DNA from: Clostridia bacterium | GTDB taxonomy: Bacteria; Bacillota; Clostridia; Christensenellales; Aristaeellaceae | Length of the DNA stretch: 64,000 nt | Direction of reading: 5' to 3' | Assembly: GCA_017524725.1 (NCBI GenBank) | Contig: JAFXUZ010000023.1 | Span: forward strand, 1 to 64,000 | Shown: positions 63,887 through 64,000 of the stretch, piece after piece | Layout: the number at the start of each line of letters is the position of its first letter | Numbering within the stretch: the stretch's first letter is position 1 | Position numbers and translations under genes: made by a program | The notes under the pieces: generated by a model | What the model was told of the DNA's origin: nothing | What the model saw: the letters and a program-made list of their open reading frames with translations, nothing else | The model's database searches: none

Positions 63887-64000
63887 TTATTCCTCGATAT
63901 TCAGGATGTCCGCAAAGCCCGTGACCTCGAAGATCTCCATAATCTCCGGCTTCACGTTGCGGATGGTCATTTTACCTTGCTTGTTCATCACCTTTTGGGT
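63887..64000 (-). CDS. STAS-domain anti-anti-sigma factor (partial, N-terminus off right edge)
   Basis: Only the last 37 codons are present. The sequence KMTIRNVKPEIMEIFEVTGF followed by ADILNIEE matches the C-terminal helix and strand of SpoIIAA/RsbV-type STAS proteins (normal form L-x-N-V-x-P-x-V-x-x-x-F-x-x-T-G-x-x-x-x-L). The phosphorylatable serine lies outside the window. It is the first visible gene of the leftward cluster, 67 bp before the NRPS start, and is the natural partner of the SpoIIE phosphatase and RsbW-like kinase downstream. Confidence 0.8.
   Translation of the reverse strand, partial: TQKVMNKQGKMTIRNVKPEIMEIFEVTGFADILNIEE

Overview
The window reads as a chromosomal segment of a GC-rich Clostridia-type Bacillota, probably a gut or rumen lineage. 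That placement is inferred from Firmicutes-style neighbourhoods (ylxM-ffh-rpsP-khpA-rimM-trmD, a short-form hisG with hisZ, YerC next to the his genes, an atpI-BEFHAGDC operon), strong GGAGG ribosome binding sites with many TTG/GTG starts, near-consensus sigma-A promoters, and SpoIID-, SpoIIE- and RsbW-like proteins. No 16S rRNA is present, so no finer placement is attempted.

Left part (1-12.2 kb): a leftward operon encodes ApbE (FAD:protein FMN transferase), a RibF-like protein reduced to its FAD-synthetase half, and an RnfG-like membrane protein carrying tandem FMN-attachment domains that run off the left edge. Together they look like a self-contained protein-flavinylation cassette. Divergent to it is an information-processing block: ylxM, ffh, rpsP, khpA, rimM, trmD, a dGTPase-like gene, rpoD, dnaG, trmK, then tRNA-Thr(CGT) and tRNA-Pro(CGG).

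12.2-30.4 kb: a giant secreted SdrD-B/Cna-B-like repeat protein (leftward) faces a complete histidine operon led by a TrpR-family YerC regulator (yerC-hisZGDCBHAF-hisIE-proC). Next come secreted cell-wall-type proteins (polysaccharide deacetylase with SH3 domains, SpoIID/LytB-like amidase activator), ybaK, a lipid kinase and upp.

30.4-45.7 kb: the F-type ATP synthase operon, whose c subunit shows a two-carboxylate, sodium-type ion site and whose epsilon subunit lacks the C-terminal helical domain; then ackA, a GNAT protein, an alpha/beta hydrolase, a membrane-embedded MurF-like ligase and D-Ala-D-Ala ligase. On the minus strand follow a XerS-like recombinase with a 28-bp dif-like palindrome just upstream, rnhA, a ComEA-like protein and a coiled-coil zinc-ribbon protein.

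45.8-50.6 kb: a compact integrative element inserted in the 3' half of tRNA-Arg(ACG). It has 51-bp direct repeats, arm-type integrase sites, a tyrosine integrase, a cI-like repressor with overlapping divergent promoters, and a leftward operon of small DNA-binding and nuclease proteins. It has no capsid or conjugation genes.

50.6-64 kb: a membrane-anchored beta-propeller protein, glpK, a secreted cysteine-protease-like protein, an alpha-oxoamine synthase, three tRNAs (Pro-GGG, initiator Met, elongator Met), and a leftward cluster STAS (partial) - NRPS (C-A-PCP-reductase) - SpoIIE-type phosphatase - RsbW-like kinase. Packaging a one-module, reductively released peptide synthetase with a full partner-switching signalling set is the most unusual feature here, together with the flavinylation cassette. 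Calls rest on reading of motifs and context; no database search was run.
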